A DNA stretch of 64,000 nucleotides from Deltaproteobacteria bacterium (GCA_031263485.1 JAISFS010000334.1:21738-85737); one strand, 5' to 3'. Shown: positions 47,661 to 58,204, counted from the stretch's first letter. The notes: a model not told the origin generated them from the sequence alone. Program-made: numbers and translations.

Positions 47661-49067
47661 TCAGGCGGGGGAGGACGGGGCGGCCGACGGGGGCGCCGGG
47701 GACTTCCTGGCCCCCACCACAAGGTTCGGCTGACCGGTCCTCTCGAGCACGCTGTTCCAGAGCACCCCCATGGGGTCCACCTTCTTGCGCACGGCGATGG
47801 CCCTTGCGATGGGCACATGCACGAAGTTGTCGTTCCACTGGCCGATCAGGCAGTTGGTCTTGCCTGCCATGGCGGCATGGGCCGCCTTCTGGCCCAGGAA
47901 GCTGCAGAAGACCTGGTCCGTGGAGTTCGCGGGCGCGCTCCTGATGATATAGCTCGGATCCAGGTATTTGAGGTTGAGCTCCTGGCCCTTGTCCTTGAAG
48001 TATTTCCTGATTCGGTCCGCGAGGTAGGCGCCGATGTCCTTGTGGAGGACGTTCCCGGAGGCGTCCGTCTGCTGGGCCTCGTCGGAGAAGAACTTCTGCC
48101 CGGCACCCTCGGCCACCACGATGACCGCGTGCCCGCGGGAGGAGAGCCTCTTGTAAAGCCGGTCCAGCAGGGCGCCGGGGCCGTCCACGTCGAAATCTAT
48201 CTCGGGGATGAGCACGAAGTTCGCGTCCCCGCGGGCCAGGGCCGCCGTCGCGGCGATGAAGCCGGAGTCCCGGCCCATGAGCTTCACCAGCCCCACGCCC
48301 CAGGGGGCCCCCAGGGCCTCGGTGTGGGCGCTCCTGATGACCTCGGTAGACACCGCCACGGCGGTCTCGAAGCCGAACGACCGGGAGACCAGGCTGATGT
48401 CGTTGTCGATGGTCTTGGGGATGCCGATGATCGAGATCTTGAGGCCCCGGAGCTTGATCTCGTGGGAGAGGGCGAGCGCCCCCTTCAGGGTGCCGTCCCC
48501 CCCGATGCAGAAGAGGATGTTCATGTTCAGCCGCTCCAGGGAATCCACGAGTTCCTCCATCGACTGGTTTCCCCTGGACGAGCCCAGGACCGTGCCTCCG
48601 AACTGGTGGATCTCGGCCACCGTGGCGGGATTCAGCTCCACCAGGCTGTGGCCGTAGGATGGGATGAGGCCCTGGTAGCCGTAGCGGATGCCCTGGATGT
48701 TCTGGACACCGTAGCGGTAGTACAGGGTCATCACGAGGGAGCGGATGACGTCGTTCAGGCCCGGACACAATCCGCCGGCGGTCAGGATGCCCGCCCGCAC
48801 CTTGGATGGGTCGAAGTAGATCTTCCTGCGGGCCCCCGCCATCTCGAAGCTCGCCGGAACCTGCTTTTCACGCTCGAAACGCTCGACGGAGGCCAGGGTG
48901 GCGTCCTGGAGGATCCTCTGGCTGTCGTCGGTGAAGGCCTCCCAGGCAAGGTTTTCGACGTGCTGGCCCAACGGCGCCGCCTTGGCCATGAGGGGGCTGT
49001 CGATCTTGGCGGGGCCCAGGATCTCGATGTCCAGCTGGGTGTCCGGGGTGTGGGAGGATTTGGTCAC
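47661..49067 (-). CDS. 6-phosphofructokinase, Gly/Lys substrate-site type
   Basis: 468 residues, the long TP0108-like or plant/trypanosome-like branch of phosphofructokinase. Motifs: GILTAGGLCPGLND, CIGGDGTLKGA, IIGIPKTIDNDI, TEALGAPWGVGLVKLMGRDSGFIA (shown as VKLMGRDSGFIA) and YLDPSYIIRS. The pair Gly in GGDG and Lys in PKTIDND is the mixed signature; ATP-dependent E. coli-type enzymes have Gly/Gly and PPi enzymes Asp/Lys. I expect ATP use, but it should be tested. It phosphorylates fructose 6-phosphate in glycolysis. I choose GTG at 49067, which has GAGGAG five bases upstream, over the ATG at 49118, which lacks a ribosome-binding site. It is transcribed alone. Confidence 0.9.
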   Translation of the reverse strand: MTKSSHTPDTQLDIEILGPAKIDSPLMAKAAPLGQHVENLAWEAFTDDSQRILQDATLASVERFEREKQVPASFEMAGARRKIYFDPSKVRAGILTAGGLCPGLNDVIRSLVMTLYYRYGVQNIQGIRYGYQGLIPSYGHSLVELNPATVAEIHQFGGTVLGSSRGNQSMEELVDSLERLNMNILFCIGGDGTLKGALALSHEIKLRGLKISIIGIPKTIDNDISLVSRSFGFETAVAVSTEVIRSAHTEALGAPWGVGLVKLMGRDSGFIAATAALARGDANFVLIPEIDFDVDGPGALLDRLYKRLSSRGHAVIVVAEGAGQKFFSDEAQQTDASGNVLHKDIGAYLADRIRKYFKDKGQELNLKYLDPSYIIRSAPANSTDQVFCSFLGQKAAHAAMAGKTNCLIGQWNDNFVHVPIARAIAVRKKVDPMGVLWNSVLERTGQPNLVVGARKSPAPPSAAPSSPA

Positions 49068-50102
49068 GTCGTCTCCTCTGCGGGCCGAGGGCCGTCCGGC
49101 CGTTTCGGGCGTGGTCATGGGGATTCCGGGCTGATGGAGGCAGGTCGGGGCCGATGGCACTCGCGACTTTCAGGATTTTAAGGCTTTTCGGGAATTCAGG
49201 CAAGGAATCAGGGGGTAAAGGGGATTCAGCTGGCCGGAAAGAGACTTTGAGAGGAGACCGGACTCACGGTTCGGGAGCGGGACGCCCCCTGCAGTCCTGA
49301 AGCTGATGGCCGCCAGGCCGGAAGAGGCAGTAAGGCAAACGCCGTAGGGTCGCATGTGCCGCCGGCAACCGAAGATTCCTTAAATGGGATGGGAAGGAGA
49401 ATGTGCCGTCCGGTTTGGTAAGCGTCAGCCGATAGGGAGCGGCAAGGTTTTGACTGGATGGTTGCTTGTCCTGGAAACAGGGACATGTCAATGTTTGACA
49501 ATGTCGCTTTCCCTTGGCGGTTCTCGGAGCTAATGGCTGTTACAAAATTGCCGATGCCGACATAAGCGATGGACAGCTTCAGTTCGGGGGGGAACGTATC
49601 GCCAGGACGTGTGCATTCGGGAATGCAGGGTACTCAGTCTAAGAGCTCGCCAGGATGTCCTGACAGCGGTAACGCGACGGGACTCGGGATCTGCCGGCAA
49701 AGACGATGCTGATGTCGGCGTCGGGCAGTGCTTTGCGGGTCGAGGAGCACTTGTCTTGCCGGAATGGCCTTAGACGACGGTAATCTGATGACTGTTTCAA
49801 GGTGGGCATTGTTTGCAGTAAGTCTAAAGGTTGTATAGAGCGAAAATATCTTTGGGAATAAGCTGGACGACACATGGGTCGCTGTTTGGCCTCATGAATA
49901 CTAAGCCCGGTTCATGCAAGAACGCTCCAGATTATCCTGTGTGGAATGATGGGGTCATGGTGCTCGTGGCCTAAATTAGTACATGCACCAAAGGATATGT
50001 TTGTCTGGGATAATTATCTATCGCATGGAAATCATAGGTTATCCTCAAAAATATGGCATTATACCTTGATAAGAGTGCGTGATCTGATCTGCTGACGCTG
50101 TT
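49068..50102. other. Transition into AT-rich DNA, no supported gene
   Basis: About 1 kb. Composition falls from high GC to mixed and AT-rich near 49500. Short frames occur but none resembles a known family or has a start signal. It marks the left edge of the decaying island at 49.5-54.9 kb. Confidence 0.45.
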
Positions 50103-50567
50103 TCATCTTGACTTTTTCGCATAGCTTCTGTCGAAGCTGAATATCCACGTCATGCCCGTAAGACAACGTGACGGCAAGAGCGTATTGTTGGGATGGCGGC
50201 TTTTTTTTCCTTGAAGATTAAACATCTCTCTGCCGGGCACAAGAATCCTATAGTTTGGATCTGGGATATTCCAAGGATGGTTATCGTCGATTATGGCGGT
50301 TGGACCGGCACCGAGCAAATTATTGATTTTGACCTTTATGACGTATCGATATTTGATGTTGCCGTCACGCCAAACATCTATATGAAGAAACAAGTTTCCA
50401 GTCAAATTGTTAGCGGAAATATCATCATATAGTCGTTCTCCAGTTCCACTGCCAGGCGAAAAAGATCTGATTTCGTCAATAGAATGTAATATATCATTGC
50501 GCTGATTTATAGTCAGAACAACCCATATTATTCTCCCGTGAGTTGATTTCCAAAAGATATCGTTCAT
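50103..50567 (-). pseudogene. Probable C-terminal remnant of the AAA-partner protein
   Basis: A 154-residue frame with AT-rich codon use unlike the rest of the window. It contains GTGERLYDDISANNLTG and LFLHIDVWRDGNIKYRYVIKVKIN, which look like strands of a beta-sandwich. From memory, the subtilisin-like S8 proteases encoded beside this kind of AAA ATPase end in a similar domain (…L.I.V....…PYAL.VT). The catalytic Asp, His and Ser motifs of S8 proteases are absent here and in the upstream fragment, so the middle of the gene would have been lost. This reading is tentative; an unrelated small protein is possible. Confidence 0.35.
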
Positions 50568-50659
50568 CCTCTAAAGACATTATGTCCGCTATGGCGGCAA
50601 ACTGGACCAAGTAACGCATTTTCATCGGCTTGAATTTCATAGACAATAGATAAAATGAA

Positions 50660-50914
50660 TTATCCTTGAAGGAGATTAATATCCTTCATTTTCACATTGG
50701 TTGATAGTCGCAGTACCATAGGGACTTTGATATCTATGACGACTTTTTTTGTTTGCAGTAATTGTTGACAGCGCGGCTGCAGGTAATTTTTTAGCTTAAA
50801 ACCATGTCTGACTCTTGTGATTTCCGGAGATTCGGCTGGATGTGGCGGAGCCGACGGTAGAGTATATTTCGTAGTGGGGACATCTTCTTTGACAATTTTG
50901 ATGTGATCGGTCAT
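50660..50914 (-). pseudogene. N-terminal remnant of the AAA-coupled partner, possibly an S8 protease
   Basis: An 84-residue frame. Its ATG overlaps the ATPase stop codon (ATGA at 50911-50914), the classic sign of a translationally coupled pair. The sequence has a Pro-rich start and then ITRVRHGFKLKNYLQ and DIKVPMVLRLSTNVKMKDINLLQ. This resembles the leader of S8 (subtilisin-like) proteases that sit beside such ATPases: R-xx-HG-xx-L, then a beta-alpha unit. It stops at TAA near 50660; the same frame runs on for about 30 more codons (FILSIVYEIQADENALLG) before the next stop, so the TAA may be a nonsense mutation. No catalytic motif is present. Confidence 0.45.
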
Positions 50915-52048
50915 TTCATATTGACCGTATCTGGATGGCCGTTATAATGGGTTTTCCTAAGCGATACCATCCCCTTTTGTTGACAGACCGCTTGTTCTAC
51001 GTCCTTTTTGCTGAACATGCGGCGACCGTTAATAATACATTGTTTGATGACAGAAAGAGCAACCCTCTCAACATCGGCATGTGAAAAATTATCCATATCA
51101 GCTAAAAATTGTGTGATAATTTTATCCGAACCTATGAACTGACTTAGTTTATTATTGAATAATTGAATGCGTTCTGTGTTGGACGGCATATCGAAACGTA
51201 AGGTGCTGTCAAATCTACGCCATATGGCATAATCGAGTGACTGCTCAAAGTTTGTCGCAGCAATAACTAACGAACGGCCCTTGAAGTTGTCAATCTGTTG
51301 AAGAAAAGTGTTAACTACACGTTTGATTTCACCATGTTCAAACTGATCGTTGCGGCTTCTTGCTATTGCGTCAAACTCATCAAATAGCATGACATAACTG
51401 TTGCCACTTGCGAAATCAAAAACCCGTCTGATATTCCCGGCAGTTTCTCCCAGATAAGAAGAGATTATCGCGTCAAGGCGGACATATAGAAGAGGCAATC
51501 GAATTTCTGTAGCTATTGCTCCTGCGGCGATAGTTTTTCCGCATCCCGGCGGACCATAGAACAATACTCTACGCGTTGGATAAACGCCGTTGCTTACCAG
51601 AACATCCCAGTTCAAGAAGTCGCGAATGACAAGCTCGATTTTCTGCCTGGTTTCTTCCGTAAGGATAACATCTGACAGTGCTTTGTCAGGATAGATAACC
51701 AATGTCAACAACTTAAGGTATAAAACGACAGTTTTCCTGGAATTTATACTAATGATATCAACAGCTTACCAGACACCACTTCCCTTAAGTTGTTGCCATT
51801 GGATAGATAACATCAAACAAAGATGTTTCATGTCCTGTGATGTCGGAGTCTGCTTTCATAAGGGATAGCATTGTTCTAGGGGCTGAAGTAATGCTGTTGC
51901 TGATGATCTTGCGGAGATCGTTTGCCAGATTGACGTGGTTCTTCTTCAGTTCGTCATCGATTATCTCGTTAGCTGCCTTGACAAAGCCATCTCGGTCATC
52001 GATTTTAAAGTTGTTGAACAACTTCTTGACCAAATCTGATCGCGCCAC
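50911..52048 (-). pseudogene. AAA ATPase gene split by the 102-bp element
   Basis: The N-terminal part (51785-52048) starts MARSDLVKKLFNN and runs to FDVIYP before ending in the element. The C-terminal part (50911-51711) resumes at DKALSDVILTEETR. Removing the 102-bp element and one copy of its 10-bp duplication joins them in frame as FDVIYPDKALSDV, giving an intact ATPase of 341 residues. It has Walker A FYGPPGCGKT, RLDAIISSYLGETAGNIRRVFDF (shown as SSYLGETAGNIRRVF), Walker B VMLFDEFDAIA, sensor VIAATNFEQ and arginine finger region IWRRFD. This is the type paired with S8 proteases. The C-terminal piece could still be translated from a TTG inside the element end, but without the N-terminal domain. 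It is read as a recently interrupted gene. Confidence 0.85.
51690..51811. mobile_element. 102-bp MITE-like element (copy D) with 10-bp target duplication
   Basis: The element is 51700-51801: left end CAATGTCAACAACTTAAGG (51700-51718), right end CCTTAAGTTGTTGCCATTG (51783-51801). The direct repeat GATAGATAAC is at 51690-51699 and 51802-51811. The interior differs from copy B at 12248 by only a few bases, so both moved recently. It interrupts the AAA ATPase and brings an in-frame TAA from its own end. Confidence 0.95.
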
Positions 52049-54760
52049 AAAAAGCTCCTTGTAACCATATGGGTTAATGACACGCTAGGAGTATTAGAAC
52101 ATCATCTTTCTGTTATTGGTTATGACCCAGGAAATATATCGGCACGCTAGCTCATTATGTTCCGCGTACCTCCGTTCTGTCTCTGTAGCGACCGTTTCCA
52201 AGCCCGTCAGCCTGCTTGATTCAGCGAAGCTCATGGATATCAAACAACTCTTACAAAGTGTTGACAGGAACTAAAACAAGACCTATATATGGAGCAGCAC
52301 GATGCCGGTGCGGCAACAAAAATCTGGATACTCCATTCAGACATTCGCACCATAAAAGTTGCCGCGAAGTCTAAACGAGCTGGCAACTGGGGGAGGACAA
52401 CCTCCAGTCCTTTAGTTTCGGTGGTCAGTATACCATCCGTCTCTTTATCGTGAATCCCTCTTCGACAAATTAGGGCGGAGTTCAAATATTGTCACTACAA
52501 TGCGACAAGAAATCCCATAGGAATAACAGGCATATCCCGAGCTAGAGGCGGTTTCAAAGACGCCTGCCACTGCCATGCGTGTTATCGGTGTTCGGTGGGC
52601 ACAAGTCCATCAAATAGCAACCGACAGTCTATTCTGACTCAGAGGCTGTCGTATCGGGGAGAAAACATCTTAATTGAGAATTAAGCATATGCAATTGTCT
52701 TTGTCAAGTGATTCTCAATCTATCCCGATGCTGATTTGTGATTTCAAACGTGCATTATAGAATTTTAAATTTGGTGTGTATATTTTATCAATATTACTCC
52801 GGCGGTAATCAATGAGAAAAAGATGACACCTTCATGACCATATTTTTTTCCTGTGCTTAATATGATATATGTTAAAATTATAGTTTAAATCAAAATATTT
52901 ATCTGTATTGTCGAATCCGTAACACATATGGATGGATAACCGAAACACCTTGATTGTGGTGAAAATCCAGGCATTGCAGAATTTTTCATATTTGCCTACC
53001 GGAGTAAGTCATAGTGGGGGAATCAGTTCACGATCGCTTGGGCTTGAACTCCTTGGAATATCCTGAACATATCTGAAAACTATGTCAGTAACTTAATCGT
53101 GAAACTAATTCTGGAGTATCACTTCCTTGTGCCACCATCATATTGTGATGGCTTAAAATGTTTCATGCGTGGGGTTGTTGATAATCAAGATTAACGTTTA
53201 ATGGAGTTGTGTTTGAGAAGCACTTCGTCTCCTGGCCGGGGCCGTGTTCGGGGACAAGAACGGCGGGGCAAGGTCATCGGTAGCTCGATAATGAGGGGGA
53301 TTAGCTCGGCGGCGAGCGCGTCAGTCCCGGCCGCGAGGTGTATCGGCCGATCCGGCAACGTTTTCGGGGAATTCTATGGGGAGGAGATGGGCAACGTAGA
53401 GCCGCAGATGGCTCTGACGGCAGACGGTAATGGCCAACATGATCGGCCCGTGTGGTCTTATGATATGCTCTGGGACGATACGCCCAACTTGGGCTGGAAC
53501 GACGAGGAGAAGGCGAGGAAGTCCCTGGATGAAGAGGGACGGCAGGCTTTCCCGCCAGGATGCCAGGTAGCGGAGCGGTGGCTGGTTCGATGCGGGGGTT
53601 GCCAGTAGAGTGTACGTGTCCGGCCTCTCCGCTGAGACGGCGGCCCCCCCTGCAGAGGCAGTGTCGGATCGGTGGACGCGGCCTCCGTGGCCGCGCGGAG
53701 CATTAGAAGTTTCGACTGGGAAGCAGGCGCCCCTGTATCCATGGAATTTTCAGTGATTTTTCCTGGCGATTTTCCGCCAATGGCACGGGAACGATCTGGT
53801 CCAGCTCCAGCCGTTGACTTCCGGTTCGGTGCGGTATCGCTTGCCTGTAAGATGCCGCCGGTAGTGCGTTGAGTTGCGGTGAACGTACGAGCGCATCCTG
53901 TGGCTCGCGCGACTCTTTGCTACCGGCGAACCGCTGGCATGGGCGATCCTCCGAAAGCCATAGTTGCGTATTAAGTGAGTGAGCTGGGATTGTCGGAAGA
54001 CCGCAGACGTTCGGAAACTTTTCAGTAGCTTTAAATGAATTGGGTTGTGTTCAGGGAAACCGATTCCGAGTACTATACGCACGGGTATCTGGAGGGTCTG
54101 GGGTAATGGCGTGGACGGGTGGCTTTCATTGAAACCTCGGCGCGGCACAGGGCCGGTGCAGCTTCCAAACGTTAACGTTACCCTAATGGCCGAGCGAGGG
54201 CATTTTCTGGACCTCCTGTCCGGGAGAACACCGCGCTAATCCGCCAAAGCGATTTTAGGCGTTGTTTTCAACTTGACGAAACAATGAAATTGAGGATGTT
54301 AAGGATGATGAGGCAACTCCTACGAGATTGCGAAACTTAGCAAGTCAGCAATTTATAAAATTCGAATTGTGGTAGACTGCTGGCGGGAGAGCCTCCGCAT
54401 CGTGTTGTTGGATCGGCCTCCCCGCTCTTTAAGCGGAGCGGCCAAGCCAGCTCGCCAAAGTCCGTCCCGCGTTCGAAGCGTTCGCATTCAGCGGCTTTCA
54501 CGGTGGGGCGTCTGTATCGATGACGCTCCCCGCGCGCCTCCTCGGAGAGCGCATCGGACACTCGGGCAGTTCGCCGGCGATAATCACGGGGACTTGCCGT
54601 CCCGGTGCTGATGGCAACGAAATTAGGTGTAAGTTGCAGTGATCACGGGGAATTTGCCGTGCGGCAGATAGCCGGCGCATAGTGCCCCGCCGCGTCAGGT
54701 CAGCCCGTTTCGCGCACGTTCAGGATGGTTCGGGGACGCGGGCGACGGGCGCGTAATTAA
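52049..54760. other. AT-rich, gene-poor decaying region
   Basis: About 2.7 kb, much of it AT-rich, with local GC-rich patches (53200-53750, 54370-54600). Frames such as 53201-53608 or 52240-52485 have no ribosome-binding site, family or coding pattern that I can support. A promoter-like sequence with flanking TTGAGAAT boxes lies at 52675-52719, and a weak hairpin (CCATCA/TGATGG) near 53136-53152. The stretch looks like a former accessory island whose genes have eroded. Confidence 0.45.
52675..52719 (-). promoter_or_regulatory. Minus-strand promoter flanked by inverted TTGAGAAT boxes
   Basis: On the minus strand TTGACA (52703-52708), a 17-base spacer and a weak TTAATT (52680-52685). It is bracketed by inverted copies of TTGAGAATYA at 52675-52684 and 52710-52719. 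The same TTGAGAATCA lies in the flavodoxin promoter at 63652-63663. Fur-type operators are the likeliest reading. The nearest minus-strand gene is the split ATPase, more than 600 bp away. Confidence 0.4.
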
Positions 54761-54789
54761 TTGACCCGCAAGGCAAAGAGTATTATACT
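54761..54789 (+). promoter_or_regulatory. Promoter of cydAB
   Basis: TTGACC (54761-54766), a 17-base spacer and TATACT (54784-54789). This gives a leader of about 170 nt before the cydA ATG at 54965. No clear FNR- or ArcA-type palindrome is seen next to it. Confidence 0.7.
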
Positions 54790-54964
54790 CAAGACCGCCA
54801 TATTCCGTTTACCAGCGGTGTCCGGCCCCCCGCCACTGCCCGCTTACCCCGGTGGATGAGAGGGGGAGGCCTAAACGCTATATATTCTGTCACGTTGACC
54901 ACGCAGATGACATATCCGGGGAATATGTCCGACTCTTCCTCTTCCCGCGCAACGGAGGACCAAG

Positions 54965-56290
54965 ATGGATCCTATCATTCTCTCCAGGCTCCAGTTCGCC
55001 CTGGCCACGATTGTTCATTTCTTCTACGTCCCCCTGACGATCGGCCTGAGCTTCTTCATTGCCGTCCTGGAGACCAGGTACTACCGGACCGGGGACGAGC
55101 AGTACAAGCTGCAGGCCAAGTTCTGGGGCAAGATTTTCCTCATCAACTTCGTGCTGGGCGTGGTCACCGGGATCGCCCTCGAGTTCCAGTTCGGCACCAA
55201 CTGGGCCATCTACTCGAAATACGTGGGCGACATCTTCGGATCCCTGCTCGCCATCGAGGCCACCCTGGCCTTCTTTCTGGAGTCCACCTTCATCGCGGTC
55301 TGGGCCTTCGGCTGGGACAGGGTCTCGAAGAAGACCCACCTCGTCTCCATCTGGCTCGTGGCCTTCGCCGGGACCATCTCCGCCCTGTGGATCCTGCTCG
55401 CCAACGGCTTCATGCAGCATCCGGTGGGCTACGAGATCCAGGACGGCGTGGCGCGGCTCACCTCCTTCGGAGCGGTGCTCACCAACCCGTACGGCTGGCT
55501 CATGTTCTTCCATACCGTGTGCGGGGCCTTCATCCTCTCAAGCTTCCTTATCATGGGCGTTTCGGCCTGGCACCTCTACTTCAACCAGAACAAGGATTTC
55601 TTCCTGAACTCCTTCAAGCTGGCCTCCACCTTCGCGCTCATCTTCACCATCGCCTCCTTCGTCTTCGGCCACCAGCTCGGCCAGGCCACCAACAGGTACC
55701 AGCCCGCCAAGATGGCCGCGATGGAATCGGTATGGGATTCCGAGCCCGACACGCCGATGTACCTGCTGACCCTGCCCAAGTTCACCAACGAGCCGGGCAA
55801 CCTCGTCCAGGCCCTGCCGGTGCCGGGGGCCCTGAGCTTCCTGGCCACCAACTCGCTCCACAGCACCATCAAGGGCCTGAACGACTTCCCCGCGGACGAG
55901 CGGCCCCTGGTCTGGCCCGTCTTCCTGTCCTTCAGGCTGATGATCACGCTGGGGACCGCGTTCATCATAATCGCCATAATCACGTTCGCCATACGCAAGA
56001 TCGTGCCGTCCCTGGGGTGGGGGCTGTGGGTATACATCCTCCTCATCCCGCTCCCGTACCTCACCCTCCAGCTGGGCTGGCTGGTGACGGAGCTGGGCCG
56101 ACAGCCCTGGATCGTGTACGGCGTCCTCAGGACGGCCGACGCGGGGAGCCCGCCGGTCGACTGGTACCAGGTCCTCATCACGCTCATCGCGATGGGGGCC
56201 ATCTACGGGCTCATCTCGGTCACCGGCTTCGTCATGATGATAAAGACGGCCATCAAGGGCCCGGACAAGCTGACCGAGCACTACGCCTAA
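54965..56290 (+). CDS. cydA: Cytochrome bd ubiquinol oxidase subunit I
   Basis: 441 residues, the short Q-loop form of CydA. It carries the heme b595 ligand H18 in SRLQFALATIVHFFYVPLTIG (shown as ALATIVHFFYVPLTIG), acidic residues in LAIEATLAFFLEST, a later heme-ligand His in GWLMFFHTVCGAF, and the quinol-loop start at GHQLGQATNRYQPAKMAAMES (shown as NRYQPAKMAAMES). It oxidises quinol and reduces oxygen at high affinity in the inner membrane, which would protect a largely anaerobic cell. GGAGGA precedes the ATG. cydB follows after 25 bp. Confidence 0.97.
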   Translation: MDPIILSRLQFALATIVHFFYVPLTIGLSFFIAVLETRYYRTGDEQYKLQAKFWGKIFLINFVLGVVTGIALEFQFGTNWAIYSKYVGDIFGSLLAIEATLAFFLESTFIAVWAFGWDRVSKKTHLVSIWLVAFAGTISALWILLANGFMQHPVGYEIQDGVARLTSFGAVLTNPYGWLMFFHTVCGAFILSSFLIMGVSAWHLYFNQNKDFFLNSFKLASTFALIFTIASFVFGHQLGQATNRYQPAKMAAMESVWDSEPDTPMYLLTLPKFTNEPGNLVQALPVPGALSFLATNSLHSTIKGLNDFPADERPLVWPVFLSFRLMITLGTAFIIIAIITFAIRKIVPSLGWGLWVYILLIPLPYLTLQLGWLVTELGRQPWIVYGVLRTADAGSPPVDWYQVLITLIAMGAIYGLISVTGFVMMIKTAIKGPDKLTEHYA

Positions 56291-56315
56291 CGGCCCGAAG
56301 AAGGAGGAACTAATC

Positions 56316-57359
56316 ATGGAAATAGAATGGCTGCAGGTTGTCTGGTTCATCCTCTGGGGGGTCCTCTGGGGCGTCTACTTCATGCTCGACGGCTTCGACT
56401 TCGGGGGATCCATGTGGCTCCCGATCCTGGGCGCGGCCAGCGAGCGCGAGCGCACGGCCATGTACAAGGCCACAGGGCCCTTCTGGGACGGCAACGAGGT
56501 CTGGCTCATCACCGCCGGCGGCGTCACCTTCGCCGCCTTCCCCCTGGCATACGCGGTGCTGTTCTCCAGCCTGTACACGGCCCTACTCATTCTCCTTTTC
56601 TGCCTCATCCTGCGCGGAGTGGTCTTCGAGCTCAGGTTCCAGTGGGACAACCCCTACTACCGCATGACCTGCGACGGGATAGGCGTCCTCGCGAGCGTCG
56701 TTGCCCCGCTCCTCCTCGGCGTGGCCTTCTCCAACCTCTTCCGTGGCCTCCCGCTCCAGTACGACTCGGCCAAGGACTTCTTCATGTTCCAGGGGAACAT
56801 CCTTAACCTCCTCCACCCGTACTGCCTGCTGGGCGGGGTGCTCTTCGTGGTCATGTTCCTTTACCACGGGGCCATCTACCTGTCCTGGAGGGTGGTGGGG
56901 GATCTCCAGAAGAAGGCCCTGTACATGGCCAAGTTCACCTGGCCCCTGTTCCTGCTGCTCTTCCTGGTCTACGTCGCCCTGACCTTCTTCTGGACCGACC
57001 ACTTCATCGAGCCGTACCTGACCTCCAAGCTCCTGTTCGCGATCCCGCTCCTGTGCGCGATCCTGTTCATCAGCTCGGGCTACTACATGTACTTCAAGAA
57101 CTCCCCGGGCCGGGCGGCGCTCGCCTCCTGCGGCGGGATCCTCACCTTCACCCTCTGCGGGGTGATGGGCATGTTCCCGAACCTCATCCCCTCGCGGCTG
57201 GACTATCCGGGTTCAAGCCTCACCCTGGCCAACGCCTCCTCGTCCAACCTGACGCTGGGCATCATGCTTGCCGTGGCCGTGGTCTTCGTGCCCACGGTCA
57301 TCATCTATCAGATCTGGGCCCACCGGAAGCTCTCCTGGCCCGTCAAGGCCGATTACTGA
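56316..57359 (+). CDS. cydB: Cytochrome bd ubiquinol oxidase subunit II
   Basis: 347 residues with about eight membrane helices. Family motifs: WGVLWGVYFMLDGFDFGGSM near the start (shown as YFMLDGFDFGGSM), GPFWDGNEVWLITAGGVTFAAFP (shown as FWDGNEVWLITAGG) and the C-terminal PTVIIYQIW. It forms the heterodimer with CydA. AAGGAGGAA lies before the ATG at 56316. No cydX-like small gene is evident directly downstream. A GC-rich hairpin without a T tract (57367-57387) follows. Confidence 0.97.
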   Translation: MEIEWLQVVWFILWGVLWGVYFMLDGFDFGGSMWLPILGAASERERTAMYKATGPFWDGNEVWLITAGGVTFAAFPLAYAVLFSSLYTALLILLFCLILRGVVFELRFQWDNPYYRMTCDGIGVLASVVAPLLLGVAFSNLFRGLPLQYDSAKDFFMFQGNILNLLHPYCLLGGVLFVVMFLYHGAIYLSWRVVGDLQKKALYMAKFTWPLFLLLFLVYVALTFFWTDHFIEPYLTSKLLFAIPLLCAILFISSGYYMYFKNSPGRAALASCGGILTFTLCGVMGMFPNLIPSRLDYPGSSLTLANASSSNLTLGIMLAVAVVFVPTVIIYQIWAHRKLSWPVKADY

Positions 57360-58204
57360 CCTTCCCGGGCCCGGACTGCCGGGGCCCATTCGAGCCAGGC
57401 CGGGGGGATTTCCCCCCGGCGTCCGCGAATTACCCGAGGGGCCGGGCCGCTGACAAGCGCCCGTCCCCTCGGGCCTCTCCCCCGCCTCTCGGGCCATGCC
57501 GTTTTCAGGCCGCCCCGGGCGGCCCGCCTTCGTCCTTTCAGCCGGCTTTCGGGCCGCCCCCTGCCTTCCCAATCCCCTCTGATCCGGGGCGCCCGGTCCC
57601 GCCGGGCAAGCCCGTCTCCTACCCCCCCTGCACATCCGTCCGCCGATACCGGAACATCAGTCACCCGGTCAGGCACCGGCACGGCGCCTCTGGTGCTCGC
57701 TCGGGCGCAGGACTTCTGCGTGGCGCCGGGCGTCTGCCGGGGCCTTGCGGCTGTCAGGACGCCTTCCCGTCGGGCTTTGTCGCGAAGATGCCCCGGTCAG
57801 CCGTGCTAAGCGGAGGCGAAGGCCCGAAAGCAGCCTGTCAGCGGCCCTCGCGCGGCATCGCGGCCTCGCTCCGTTGCTCGCTTGCGGCCGCTCGCGGACC
57901 GCGACGTCGTTTGCCTGGGATTCCCGGCCCGTAGCGGGGATCACGGGGCTCCAGCCGGCTCCCCGCCTGGCCGTCTCCGGCCAGAGGGGCTCTCCGATGC
58001 CGCCAGTACTGGTCAACTGGCCATGCCCCAGGCCTCCCGGGAGCCTGCCGAAAGCCCCTTCCTGACTCCGCCTTCCCGTAGCGGTCTTCCTCCGGCAGCC
58101 TTCCTCCGATTTCTTTCTGGCTGTTGCCTGACTCCGATTTCCCGCCTTTAGCCGCCTTATCCCGTACGGACCGCAAACCCCCGCCGAAAGGAGGCCCGAG
58201 CGCC
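57360..58204. other. Long non-coding gap upstream of the IS110-like gene
   Basis: About 845 bp of C-rich sequence without a supported gene. In IS110-family elements the non-coding end beside the recombinase encodes the bridge RNA, so this stretch deserves a structure search. By eye I see no defined loop or end, only the AAAGGAGG ribosome-binding site at 58187-58194. Confidence 0.4.

Noticed and set aside
53201..53608. 135-residue hypothetical gene
   Set aside because: No ribosome-binding site, no family and mixed composition inside a decayed region; coding is not supported.
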